Source: Flavobacteriia bacterium (GTDB taxonomy: Bacteria; Bacteroidota; Bacteroidia; Flavobacteriales; Schleiferiaceae). From it: DNA of 14,062 nt. The position numbers and the translations under genes are program-made. Positions 6,010-13,954 of this stretch are shown piece by piece. Position 1 is the stretch's first letter. Every line of letters starts with the position of its first letter. The stretch lies in contig CATILC010000179.1 of the NCBI GenBank assembly GCA_949516455.1, positions 1 through 14,062 on the forward strand, in the 5' to 3' direction. The notes below the pieces were generated by a model. It ran no database searches, was not told where the DNA came from, and worked only from the letters and a program-made list of their open reading frames with translations.

Positions 6010-7986
6010 TCAGTATTGCAACAATTCTTCAATTGATCTTTCAAGGCGCTCAGAAGCCAGGAATCCGGCCTCGAGTTCTGCAGCAAAGGGCACAGGAAGA
6101 TCTTCTGAACCGAGTCGCAGCACTGGCGCATCGAGGAATCGGAAATTCTCTTCCTGTAAAACAGCGGCGATCTCCCCTCCAATTCCTCCGGTGAGTACAT
6201 CTTCATGCAAAACCAATACACGTCCGGTTTTACGCACACTTTCATGCAGGGTGTCCCAATCGATCGGAGCCAGACTTCTCAGATCGATGAGCTCAGCATC
6301 CCAATCATCATGGTCGGCCAGAACCTCCAGTGCCCAGTGCACCCCCATTCCATAGGTGATCAAGGTGAATTGGCTTCCGCTTTGGAGCAGCCGCGCTTTT
6401 CCGATGGGTGTGTGGAATCGGTTTGGTGCCACATCGCCACGAACTGCGCGGTAAAGCGCCTTGTGTTCAAAAAAGAGCACTGGATTCGGGTCGTCCAGTG
6501 CGGCATTCAAAAGCCCCTTGGCGTCTTCTGGAAAAGCCGGATAGACCACCTTCAAGCCAGGCGTATGGGTGAACCAGGCCTCGTTGCTTTGGCTGTGAAA
6601 CGGACCCGCCGCCACACCCGCTCCCGTAGGCATTCGGATGACCACATCGGCCCGTTGTCCCCAGCGGTAATGGATCTTCGCAAGATTGTTGCATATCTGG
6701 GTCATCCCTTCGGAAACGAAATCGGCAAACTGCATCTCCACCATGGCCTTCATGCCCTTCATGGAGAGCCCGAGCCCTGCGCCGATAATGGCCGATTCGC
6801 AAAGCGGTGTATTGCGTACCCGCTCGGGTCCGTAACGCTCCTGCAAACCTTCGGTGGCCTTGAACACACCCCCGTAGGCTCCGATGTCCTGGCCCATGAG
6901 AATAAGTTCCGGATGCGCCTCCATGGACTGATCCAATGCCTCCGAGATGGCATCCAACAGGCGCATCTCCCGTTTGCTTCCTTCGGGCGGCTGGGGGACG
7001 GTTTCTGAAGCAGCAAAGAGATCGGCGCGCTCCTTCTCCAGATCGAACACCGGACGTTCTTCTGCATCTGCTTCTTCCAGGGCAGCCTGGATCTCTTGCT
7101 TCCACTTCGATCGGATCTGCTCGATCTTTTCTGCATCGATCAAGCCTTCTTCGAGAAGATGCGCTTCATAGGTTTCCACTGGATCCTTTGTGGCCCACTT
7201 TTCCTGAAGACCTTCCGGATAGTATTTGGTTCCGCTGGCCTCCTCGTGTCCGCGCATGCGAAAGGTCAGACACTCGATCAGGATGGGTTCGGGCCGTTTG
7301 CGGATCTCTTCGGCCAGATTTTGGACCGTGGCGTATACCTCCAAAATATTGTTTCCATCCACCTGGGCGGTTCGCATACCATAGCCGATGCCCTTGTCGA
7401 TGAACTGCTTGCAGCGGAATTGTTCGGAAGAAGGCGTGCTCAATCCCCATTGATTGTTCTCCACTACGAACAGCACTGGGAGCTGCCATACGGCCGCCGT
7501 ATTCAGGGCTTCGTGAAAATCGCCCTCGCTGGCCCCTCCGTCACCAGTGAAGACCAAAACGGCTTTTTCTTCCTTTCGAACTTTGTGCGAAAGCGCAATG
7601 CCATCGGCCACACCCAGCTGCGGGCCCAAATGGGAGATCATTCCCGCAATGTGGTGTTCCGGGCTTCCAAAGTGGAAACTCCGGTCGCGTCCGTTGGTAA
7701 AGCCTCCTTTCTTTCCCTGGAATTGTTTGAACAAGCGGTCGAGCGGGATTCCCCGCGCAGTGAACACGCCCAGATTCCTGTGCATGGTGCATAGGAATTC
7801 ATCTGCTTGCATGGCCGCCGCACATCCCACACTGATGGCCTCCTGCCCATAGCCGCTGAACCACTTGGAGATTCGTCCCTGCCGAAGCAGAATGAGCATT
7901 TTCTCTTCGATCAGCCTGGGAAGGAGTAATTGCGTGTATAGCTCCAGTTTCTTCTCAGGGCTGATGGCATACGAATGGAAGTCCAT
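6010..7986 (-). CDS. Fused 2-oxoacid dehydrogenase E1 (alpha + beta), branched-chain type
   Basis: A 658-residue thiamine-diphosphate enzyme combining both E1 subunits in one chain, a form common in Bacteroidota. Residues 1 to about 325 are the alpha part: SHLGPQLGVADGIAL (118-132), then the ThDP/Mg motif running from GDG (148-150) to NN (177-178), and RGHEEASGTKYYPE (245-258) in the position of the regulatory loop. An acidic linker spans about 300-338. Residues about 340-658 are the beta part: LILMGQDIGAYGGVF (361-375), NTPLCESAIIGAGLG (392-406), and GPFHSQSNEAW (461-471) with the catalytic-type His464. E1 decarboxylates a 2-oxoacid (probably 2-oxoisovalerate and relatives) and passes the acyl group to lipoyl-E2, giving acyl-CoA for branched fatty acids. 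E2 and E3 are not in the window. Pyruvate as substrate cannot be excluded. Confidence 0.9.
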   Translation of the reverse strand: MDFHSYAISPEKKLELYTQLLLPRLIEEKMLILLRQGRISKWFSGYGQEAISVGCAAAMQADEFLCTMHRNLGVFTARGIPLDRLFKQFQGKKGGFTNGRDRSFHFGSPEHHIAGMISHLGPQLGVADGIALSHKVRKEEKAVLVFTGDGGASEGDFHEALNTAAVWQLPVLFVVENNQWGLSTPSSEQFRCKQFIDKGIGYGMRTAQVDGNNILEVYATVQNLAEEIRKRPEPILIECLTFRMRGHEEASGTKYYPEGLQEKWATKDPVETYEAHLLEEGLIDAEKIEQIRSKWKQEIQAALEEADAEERPVFDLEKERADLFAASETVPQPPEGSKREMRLLDAISEALDQSMEAHPELILMGQDIGAYGGVFKATEGLQERYGPERVRNTPLCESAIIGAGLGLSMKGMKAMVEMQFADFVSEGMTQICNNLAKIHYRWGQRADVVIRMPTGAGVAAGPFHSQSNEAWFTHTPGLKVVYPAFPEDAKGLLNAALDDPNPVLFFEHKALYRAVRGDVAPNRFHTPIGKARLLQSGSQFTLITYGMGVHWALEVLADHDDWDAELIDLRSLAPIDWDTLHESVRKTGRVLVLHEDVLTGGIGGEIAAVLQEENFRFLDAPVLRLGSEDLPVPFAAELEAGFLASERLERSIEELLQY

Positions 7987-8009
7987 GGTCGGTGATCAGG
8001 GATAGGTGG

Positions 8010-8017
8010 CAAATGTA
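8010..8017 (-). promoter_or_regulatory. -7 element of the E1 promoter
   Basis: TACATTTG on the minus strand matches TAnnTTTG and predicts a start about 18 nt before the E1 ATG. No good -33 TTTG is seen upstream. A 7-bp direct repeat ATCAGGG (7995-8001 and 8018-8024) brackets the element. Confidence 0.45.
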
Positions 8018-8070
8018 ATCAGGGGGCCGATTCAGCACGGGTCATCTCTCTGTCTTATTGCCTTAGAATG

Positions 8071-8078
8071 TAGCTTTG
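8071..8078 (+). promoter_or_regulatory. -7 element of the DUF62-gld operon promoter
   Basis: TAGCTTTG matches TAnnTTTG exactly and lies 12 nt before the ATG at 8091, giving a very short leader. A -33 element is not clear. This is the likely promoter for the five-gene operon that includes gldF and gldG. Confidence 0.45.
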
Positions 8079-8090
8079 ATCTTCCTTCAG

Positions 8091-8888
8091 ATGTCGCTCG
8101 TCACACTCACCACGGATTATGGAAGCCGAGACCCCTATGCGGCGGCGCTCAAAGGGCGTCTGTACACTGAGGTGCCCGATGCCCGCATTGTGGACATCAG
8201 CCATGAGGTGAGCCCACTGCACTTGGAAGAAGCCGCCTTTCTGCTCAGCCATTCATTCGGTCATTATCCGAAAGGAAGCATTCATCTGGTCGCTGTGGAT
8301 GAGGGACACAGCACAGAGGTCAGTACACTGCTGATGCTCAAGGAAGGGCACTGGTTCATCGGCCCAGACAACGGCGTCCTCCACATGATCCGTCCGGAGA
8401 TCCGGGCAGACCAACTCCTTGAGATCGATTTTAGATCTGAGGCCACAAACTTTCCTGCACTGGACATCTTTGTTCCTGCGGCGGCCCACTTGCTTCGCGG
8501 CGGAGCCAGCGAGTTGCTGGGCCACCCGACGGATACGATGATCGAAAAGAAGATCATGCGGCCCACTTTGGGCAATGAGAAGGCGTCGATCACAGGAATC
8601 GTTCAGCACATCGATGCCTACGGCAACCTCATATCCAACATTCCCGGCAGTTGGATCAAAGAATACCAAGGCGATCGCTCTCTGGAGATCGACCTGGGCA
8701 GAAGGCAAAAGATCTCCAAACTCTGCACCCATTACCGAGAATTGGACGATGGATTGCCATTGGCCCTGATCAATTCAATGGGCTATCTGGAGATCGCCGT
8801 CAAGCGGCAGGCCGGACCGGCCAACAATGGCGCCAGCCAATTGCTCGGACTATATTTACGCGACCGGATCGAAGTCCGATTCACATGA
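8091..8888 (+). CDS. DUF62 / SAM-hydroxide adenosyltransferase family protein, atypical active site
   Basis: A 265-residue member of the SAM hydroxide adenosyltransferase / chlorinase-fluorinase superfamily, whose typical members hydrolyse S-adenosylmethionine to adenosine and methionine. Family features: TLTTDYGSRDPY (5-16, SAM ribose-binding Asp9 region), VDISHEVSP (34-42), FIGPDNGVL (89-97), DIFVPAAAHLLRGG (125-138), HIDAYGNLISNI (173-184) and a C-terminal beta-barrel with LALINSMGYLEIAV (224-237). The catalytic triad known from archaeal and actinobacterial DUF62 proteins is Asp-Arg-His: Asp70 remains (AVDEGH), but the Arg seven residues on is Val77, and the usual FHGRD segment reads FPALD (121-125). 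Enzyme activity is therefore uncertain. The ATG at 8091 is chosen over a TTG at 8076 because it gives the normal start and follows the promoter. Its stop overlaps the next start as ATGA. Confidence 0.88.
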   Translation: MSLVTLTTDYGSRDPYAAALKGRLYTEVPDARIVDISHEVSPLHLEEAAFLLSHSFGHYPKGSIHLVAVDEGHSTEVSTLLMLKEGHWFIGPDNGVLHMIRPEIRADQLLEIDFRSEATNFPALDIFVPAAAHLLRGGASELLGHPTDTMIEKKIMRPTLGNEKASITGIVQHIDAYGNLISNIPGSWIKEYQGDRSLEIDLGRRQKISKLCTHYRELDDGLPLALINSMGYLEIAVKRQAGPANNGASQLLGLYLRDRIEVRFT

Positions 8889-9181
8889 TCAGACGAATTG
8901 TGAAAATGGAGTTTCGGGCGGGTGCGGCCGAACAATTCGAAGCACTCTTCCAAAGCACTGCGCCGCACATCAGGGCGCAAGAGGGATGTCAGCACCTTGA
9001 ACTCCTCCGCGAGGAAGGCGGCTCGTCGGTCTACTTCACCTTCAGCATCTGGCAGGATCAGGCAGCACTTCAGGCCTACAGGGAGTCTGAGCTCTTCACC
9101 CGTACCTGGAAGAAGACCAAAGCCCTTTTCGCCGACAAACCCATGGCGTGGAGCACGCAGCAACTCGAAGTACATCCATGA
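8885..9181 (+). CDS. ABM-domain (antibiotic biosynthesis monooxygenase-like) small protein
   Basis: A 98-residue protein with the pattern of the dimeric ferredoxin-like ABM fold: strand IRRIVKMEF (2-10), helix AAEQFEALFQSTAPHIRAQEG (14-34), strand CQHLELLRE (35-43), strand VYFTFSIWQD (49-58), then helix ALQAYRESELFTRTWKKTKALF (61-82) and a last strand AWSTQQLEV (88-96). ABM proteins include quinol monooxygenases, haem-degrading enzymes and proteins of unknown role; nothing here identifies a substrate. It overlaps the DUF62 stop by 4 nt and gldF by 4 nt, so it is translated from the same mRNA as the gliding transporter genes. The start is fixed by the ATGA overlap; longer frames upstream lie inside the DUF62 gene. 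Confidence 0.8.
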   Translation: MIRRIVKMEFRAGAAEQFEALFQSTAPHIRAQEGCQHLELLREEGGSSVYFTFSIWQDQAALQAYRESELFTRTWKKTKALFADKPMAWSTQQLEVHP

Positions 9182-9909
9182 TCGCCTTGCTTTTCAAAGA
9201 GATCCGTGCCTTTTGGTATTCGCTCACTGGAACCGTAGTGATCGCCACCTATCTGCTGATCAACTCGGCCTTTTTGTGGATCCTCAAAGGCCAGTTCAAC
9301 CTTTTGGACAGCGGATGGGCGCATCTGGACAACCTGTTCATCCTCTCGCCTTGGATCTTCATGTTCCTGCTGCCGGCCATCACCATGCGGATGTTCTCCG
9401 AAGAAAAACGCAATGGCACACTCGAGCTGCTCTTTACCCAGCCCTTGAGTGAGTGGACCATCGTTCTGGCCAAATTCCTGGCTGCCTTTTTACTGGTGGG
9501 CCTGGCCCTACTGCCCACCCTTCTGTACTTCTACACCCTTTACGAACTGGGGGCGCCTCGCGGGATCATCGACACTGGCGGCAGCTGGGGCAGCTACATC
9601 GGTCTTTTGCTTCTGGGCGGTTCTTATGCAGCCATCGGCCTTTGGGCTTCCAGCCTGACCGACAACCCCATCATCGCCTTCTTGCTGGCCGCCCTCAGCT
9701 GTTTTGTCTTCTACTTCGGCTTTGGCGAACTCACGGCCCTTATCCCCGACGGTGATCTGGCCTATTTTCTCTCCGAGCTCAGCATTCACACCCACTACGA
9801 ATCGGTCAGCCGTGGGGTTCTCGACAGCCGCGATCTGTTCTACTTTCTGAGTCTGACGGTCTTTTTTCTCTTGGCCACGCGCCTGACCCTTCAAAGCAGA
9901 AACTGGTGA
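9178..9909 (+). CDS. gldF: GldF, ABC transporter permease associated with gliding motility
   Basis: A 243-residue inner-membrane protein with six predicted segments (about 17-34, 53-70, 97-119, 139-160, 163-187, 219-236). The first cytoplasmic loop MRMFSEEKRNGTLELLFTQP (70-89) is the ABC-2 permease coupling motif. The N-terminus MIALLFKEIRAFW and the length agree with flavobacterial GldF (about 241 residues). With GldG and the ATPase GldA, encoded elsewhere, it forms an ABC transporter needed for gliding in Flavobacterium johnsoniae, although related non-gliding species carry it too. The start at 9178 overlaps the ABM gene as ATGA. The stop overlaps the gldG start (GTGA). Confidence 0.93.
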   Translation: MIALLFKEIRAFWYSLTGTVVIATYLLINSAFLWILKGQFNLLDSGWAHLDNLFILSPWIFMFLLPAITMRMFSEEKRNGTLELLFTQPLSEWTIVLAKFLAAFLLVGLALLPTLLYFYTLYELGAPRGIIDTGGSWGSYIGLLLLGGSYAAIGLWASSLTDNPIIAFLLAALSCFVFYFGFGELTALIPDGDLAYFLSELSIHTHYESVSRGVLDSRDLFYFLSLTVFFLLATRLTLQSRNW

Positions 9910-11621
9910 GCCGTAAGTGGAGGGACATACTCATTTTTGTATCGGCATCGATCGTACTGCTGCTGGCCAATATGGCCATGAGCGGCAGCTTCACCCGCTG
10001 GGATCTCACTGAGGAACGCCGGTATTCACTCAGCCCGGCCACAGTCGATCTGATCCAAGAACTGGACGACCGCGTTCTGGTCAAGGTCTACCTCAAAGGC
10101 GATTTCCCTCCTGGTTTTCAAAAACTGCAGCGCGAAACGCAAAACCTGCTCGATGAGCTGCAGGCCTATAATTCCAACTTGCTCTTTCAGTTCATCGACC
10201 CATCGGATCAGGCCTCGGAAAAGGACAAGCAGGAAGTCTACCAGCAGCTCCAGTCCAAAGGGCTGATACCCTTCCAGCTGGAAACCAATGAGGCATCGGG
10301 CAAGCGCACCCTCAATGTCTTTCCAGGCGCCCTGATCTCCAGCGGGGAGCGCGAGATCGCAGTGAACATCCTTCAGGCCCAAATGGGCGAGCGCCCAGAG
10401 GCGCAGATGAATGCGTCCATCGAAAAACTCGAGTACACCCTGGCCCAGGCCATTCGCAAGCTCACTATGGAGCGCAAGGCGCGCATTGCCTTTATAGAAG
10501 GACACGGCGAACTCAATCCGCGCTATTTGGCCGATCTGGGGCGGAGCCTGTCCGAACACTACACCGTAGACCGATTCAACCTGCGCGAGTTTGCAGTGGA
10601 TTCGGTCACAGGTGAGCCCTCTGTGCGCGCACAGCTGTACCGGCTGAACACCTACGACCTGGCCTTCATTGCCAAGCCCATGAAGGGCTTCTCCGATCTG
10701 GACCTCTACCTGCTGGACCAGTTCATCATGGGCGGAGGCAAATGCATCTGGGCGCTGGACATGGTCCTTGCAGAAATGGACAGCCTGAGCAGCCGTTCGG
10801 AATTCCTCGCCCTGCCGTTGGACGAGCGGCTTCGACTGCGCAACAGCCTATTTCGCTACGGCGTACGCGTGAACACAGACCTCGTACAGGATCTCCTGGC
10901 GGCAGGACTGAACGATTCAAGAGAGGTACTCCCCTGGGCTTATTCGCCCATGGTCATGCCCTACATCGACCATCCGGTGACCAAAGACCTTAATGGCTTG
11001 CGGCTTGAGTTCAGCAGCAGCATCGACACCCTGATCGCTCCAGGGATCAAAAAGACGGTCTTGCTGCAGAGCTCTCCCCGATCGGCACGGTTCAATGCAC
11101 CGCATCAGGTCAGCCTGGCCACTCTTTACCAATCGCCGGATGCTGCGGTACTCAGGCAGGGTCCGCTCCCCCTGGCCGTGCTTTTGGAAGGTCGTTTCCC
11201 TTCGGCTTTTGTCAACCGCGTTCAACCCAGGGGCCGAACGGGCCAGCAACTGCCCATGCAAGACAGCAGCCTGCACACCCAGATACTTGTGATCGCCGAC
11301 GGCGACATCGCCAAGAATCAGTTGAACCTGATGAATCCACAGATTCCCAAAGGCGTTCCCCTGCCCCTTGGATTCGATCAGTTCACCGGTGCGCAATACG
11401 GCAACAAGGAATTCATGCTCAATGCCTTCGACTACCTGCTCGACGACAGCGGACTGATGGAACTGCGTGCACGCGAACTGAAGATCCGGCTTTTGGACAG
11501 CCAGCGCAGACAGGATGAACGCAGCTTTTGGATCGCCGCCAATACCGGCATCCCTCTGGGCGTTCTGCTCCTATTTTCGATCGGATATGCCTGGATCCGC
11601 AAACGCCTCTATGCCCGCTAG
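9906..11621 (+). CDS. gldG: GldG, gliding-associated putative ABC transporter substrate-binding component
   Basis: A 571-residue protein with one membrane segment at the N-terminus (about 8-26), a large periplasmic part and a second membrane segment near the C-terminus (about 546-566), ending in a basic tail. WDLTEERRYSLSP (32-44) and VKVYLKGDFPPGF (59-71) are typical of GldG; IAFIEGHGEL (194-203) and the region after it match the ABC-type uncharacterised transport domain found in GldG and related auxiliary proteins. Length fits the family (about 560). It starts at a GTG that overlaps the gldF stop by 4 nt, which indicates translational coupling; no better ATG lies nearby in this frame. GldG is required with GldF and GldA for gliding in F. 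johnsoniae; the transported substrate is unknown. Confidence 0.93.
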   Translation: MSRKWRDILIFVSASIVLLLANMAMSGSFTRWDLTEERRYSLSPATVDLIQELDDRVLVKVYLKGDFPPGFQKLQRETQNLLDELQAYNSNLLFQFIDPSDQASEKDKQEVYQQLQSKGLIPFQLETNEASGKRTLNVFPGALISSGEREIAVNILQAQMGERPEAQMNASIEKLEYTLAQAIRKLTMERKARIAFIEGHGELNPRYLADLGRSLSEHYTVDRFNLREFAVDSVTGEPSVRAQLYRLNTYDLAFIAKPMKGFSDLDLYLLDQFIMGGGKCIWALDMVLAEMDSLSSRSEFLALPLDERLRLRNSLFRYGVRVNTDLVQDLLAAGLNDSREVLPWAYSPMVMPYIDHPVTKDLNGLRLEFSSSIDTLIAPGIKKTVLLQSSPRSARFNAPHQVSLATLYQSPDAAVLRQGPLPLAVLLEGRFPSAFVNRVQPRGRTGQQLPMQDSSLHTQILVIADGDIAKNQLNLMNPQIPKGVPLPLGFDQFTGAQYGNKEFMLNAFDYLLDDSGLMELRARELKIRLLDSQRRQDERSFWIAANTGIPLGVLLLFSIGYAWIRKRLYAR

Positions 11622-11624
11622 CTT

Positions 11625-12620
11625 ATGAAGAACAAAAAGACCCTGTGGATGCTTCTGCCATTGATCGCCGTCCTGGTTTGGTGGCTGAGTCGAACGGACG
11701 AAGGAGGAATGGGCGAGCTTTCGGAGGAATCCTATGCCTTTGGAATTGAGGACACCGCATCGGTGGACCGCATCGTGATCAGCAACAAAGTCCCTCAGCG
11801 GGTCAAACTCTACCGAAATAAGCAAGGCGTTTGGCAACTCAATGGACGGCCCATTCGCAAAGATGCCATGGAAGTGCTGATGGAAACCCTGAAGCGCATG
11901 ACCATGCGCAACTTCGTTCCGGAGAACAGTCGGGAGGAGATCATCCGACGGATGGCCACCTACGGGAAGGAAGTTGAGATCTTTCAGGGCGATCAGCGCG
12001 TGGCCCACTTCTATGTGGGGACAGACACGCAGGATCAGCTGGGCACCTATATGCTCAAAAAAGGCGCCGCCCTTCCCTTCGCGGTGCATATACCCGGATT
12101 CAATGGCTACCTGTCCTCCCGCTTCATCACTGTGGAGGAACTCTGGTACGACCGGCAGCTGATCGAAGCATCCCCGGCCCAATGGGCGCGCATCGAGGTG
12201 CAATGCGCAGATCCCGCCTGGCCCAGCTTTTCCCTGCAACAGAAGGCAGGCAAATGGAAGCCCACCGGAGCAGAGACTGGGACCAATGGAACAAAGGCGT
12301 ACATCGCCCAACTCGCACAGGCCAAGTACGAAGGCGCCATTGTGGAAAGCGACGGCATCTACTCACGCAAGGACAGTTTGCTGGCACTTACACCCTATTG
12401 GCAGCTAAAATGGACCCTGGAAGACAGCACGTCCCATGAGCTGAAAGCCTACCGCATCAAGCCGGCGGAAGACGCAGCAGATGCACAAGGCAACCTTATG
12501 CGCTACGACCCGGACCGAATGCACGGCATACTGGACGACGGCCGAATGGTGCTGCTTCAATTTTATGGAATGCGCCATGTAATGGGCGGACCGGACGCCT
12601 TGTCAATTTCCATTGAATAA
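11625..12620 (+). CDS. DUF4340 domain-containing membrane-anchored protein
   Basis: A 331-residue protein with an uncleaved N-terminal membrane anchor (basic KNKK, then hydrophobic residues 7-21) and the rest predicted periplasmic. Residues about 38-150 show the DUF4340 pattern of a strand, basic turn and WQLNGRPI (VDRIVISN 47-54, VKLYRN 60-65, VWQLNG 68-73), followed by repeated alpha/beta units (VEIFQGDQRVAHFYVG 117-132). DUF4340 proteins are commonly encoded beside GldG-like auxiliary genes, and this gene follows gldG by 3 nt on the same strand. It is likely a third envelope component of the GldFG machine, but no biochemical role is established. The start at 11625 is supported by the spacing and by the KNKK-hydrophobic N-terminus. 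Confidence 0.8.
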   Translation: MKNKKTLWMLLPLIAVLVWWLSRTDEGGMGELSEESYAFGIEDTASVDRIVISNKVPQRVKLYRNKQGVWQLNGRPIRKDAMEVLMETLKRMTMRNFVPENSREEIIRRMATYGKEVEIFQGDQRVAHFYVGTDTQDQLGTYMLKKGAALPFAVHIPGFNGYLSSRFITVEELWYDRQLIEASPAQWARIEVQCADPAWPSFSLQQKAGKWKPTGAETGTNGTKAYIAQLAQAKYEGAIVESDGIYSRKDSLLALTPYWQLKWTLEDSTSHELKAYRIKPAEDAADAQGNLMRYDPDRMHGILDDGRMVLLQFYGMRHVMGGPDALSISIE

Positions 12621-12636
12621 AGACTGGCCCGAGTCC

Positions 12637-12666
12637 ATTGGCCATAGGACCTCCACCCTATATTTG
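12637..12666 (+). promoter_or_regulatory. dnaN promoter
   Basis: In the 79-bp gap before dnaN, ATTG (12637-12640) is followed after 18 nt by TATATTTG (12659-12666), a perfect TAnnTTTG. Predicted start is near 12672, with a leader of about 28 nt. It would let dnaN be expressed independently of the gld operon. Confidence 0.55.
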
Positions 12667-12699
12667 GTTGTTTAACCAGTCCATTCAATCCGAATCAAC

Positions 12700-13824
12700 A
12701 TGCGCTTCATCGTATCCAGTGGCACGCTCCTGAAACAGCTGCAGACCGCAGGTTCTGTCATCGGCGGCAGCAATGCCCTGCCCATATTGGAGAACTTCCT
12801 GTTCCAACTGAGTCCCAACCATCTGGCCATCACCGCCAGCGATATAGAAACGACCATGACCTGCGGCGTCTCTGTAGAGACAGATGCCGAGGGAGAAGCC
12901 TGCGTTCCTGCGCGCATCCTGATCGACACACTCAAGACCTTTCCCGATCAACCGCTCACCTTTGACTTTGGCGACGGGAGTGCCCAGCAGCTCGAGATCG
13001 TATCGGAGTATGGGCGTTACGAGGTTCCGTTCTTTCCTACCGCAGAATACCCAAAGCTGCCAGACCTAGAGGGCACCTCCTCCTCAGAGATGCCCTCGGG
13101 CGTTCTGGCCTCAGCTATTCAAAAAACCCTCTTCGCCGCTGGAAACGATGAACTGCGTCCGGTAATGTCCGGTGTGTACTTTCAGCTCGATCCGGACGGG
13201 GCAACATTTGTGGCCACCGATGCACACAAACTGGTGCGCTACAAGCGAAGCGATGTACAGAGTTCGGGAAGCGCACACTTCATCATGCCCAAGAAACCTC
13301 TGAACATCCTGAAAGGCGTGTTGGGCAGCTCGGAGGAGACCGTCCAGATGAGCTACAACGACAAGAATTGCACGTTCAATTTTGGCAGCATCGAGTTGAA
13401 CTGTCGTCTGATCGACGGGACTTATCCGAACTACGAGGCGGTCATTCCCAAGGAGAATCCGAACAATCTGAAGGTTCGTCGGGAGTCCTTTCTGCACAGC
13501 ATCAAACGGGTCAGCATCTTTTCCAACAAGACCACACATCAGATACGGCTCAAACTCGCCGGCTCAGAAGTGCATGTTCAGGCCGAGGATGTGGATTTCA
13601 GCAACAAGGCCTTTGAGCGTCTCAGCGGCGACTACGAGGGCAGCGACATGGAGATCGGATTCAACTCCCGCTTTTTGATCGAGATGATGTCCAATCTGGA
13701 AAGCGACGACGTCCAGCTCGAACTTTCTGCACCCAACAGAGCCGGATTGCTTTCTCCTCAGGACGGACAGGAAATGGGCGAAGAAGTGCTGATGCTGGTC
13801 ATGCCGGTGATGATCAATACTTAA
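12700..13824 (+). CDS. dnaN: DNA polymerase III sliding clamp (beta subunit)
   Basis: A 374-residue protein, the normal length for Bacteroidota DnaN. It forms the ring-shaped dimer that tethers DNA polymerase III and other partners to DNA. Visible features: MRFIVSSGTLLKQLQ start, NALPILENFLF (24-34), ASDIETTM (46-53), RPVMSGVYFQL (149-159), FVATDAHKLVRY (164-175), RLIDGTYPNYEAVIP (236-250), and the C-terminal VLMLVMPVMI, which forms part of the client-peptide pocket. All three clamp domains are present and undamaged. The ATG at 12700 gives the family start; no Shine-Dalgarno sequence is seen. A weak stem-loop follows at 13833-13855. dnaA is not nearby in the window. Confidence 0.97.
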   Translation: MRFIVSSGTLLKQLQTAGSVIGGSNALPILENFLFQLSPNHLAITASDIETTMTCGVSVETDAEGEACVPARILIDTLKTFPDQPLTFDFGDGSAQQLEIVSEYGRYEVPFFPTAEYPKLPDLEGTSSSEMPSGVLASAIQKTLFAAGNDELRPVMSGVYFQLDPDGATFVATDAHKLVRYKRSDVQSSGSAHFIMPKKPLNILKGVLGSSEETVQMSYNDKNCTFNFGSIELNCRLIDGTYPNYEAVIPKENPNNLKVRRESFLHSIKRVSIFSNKTTHQIRLKLAGSEVHVQAEDVDFSNKAFERLSGDYEGSDMEIGFNSRFLIEMMSNLESDDVQLELSAPNRAGLLSPQDGQEMGEEVLMLVMPVMINT

Positions 13825-13832
13825 TGAATCAC

Positions 13833-13855
13833 ACACTTGTTGAAAAACAAAGTGT
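13833..13855 (+). terminator. Stem-loop after dnaN, possible terminator
   Basis: ACACTTGTT, a GAAA tetraloop, then AACAAAGTGT: nine pairs with one bulged A, starting 9 nt after the dnaN stop. No run of Ts follows, so termination would be inefficient or the hairpin may only protect the mRNA end. Confidence 0.35.
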
Positions 13856-13954
13856 TAATACAGACAATGGACATAAGTAATCGGTTTACTTTATCCCAGA
13901 ATAAGATGCGGTAGCCGAAAAGCAAAACAGAGTTAGGCATCAAAATCAAACCAA

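Noticed and set aside
7096..7794. Plus-strand open frame of 232 codons antisense to the E1 gene
   Set aside because: It lies wholly inside a strongly supported gene, with no promoter and no family pattern.
12625..12644. TGGCC/GGCCA hairpin between the DUF4340 gene and dnaN
   Set aside because: Five-base stem with a 10-nt loop and no following T run; too weak to call a terminator.
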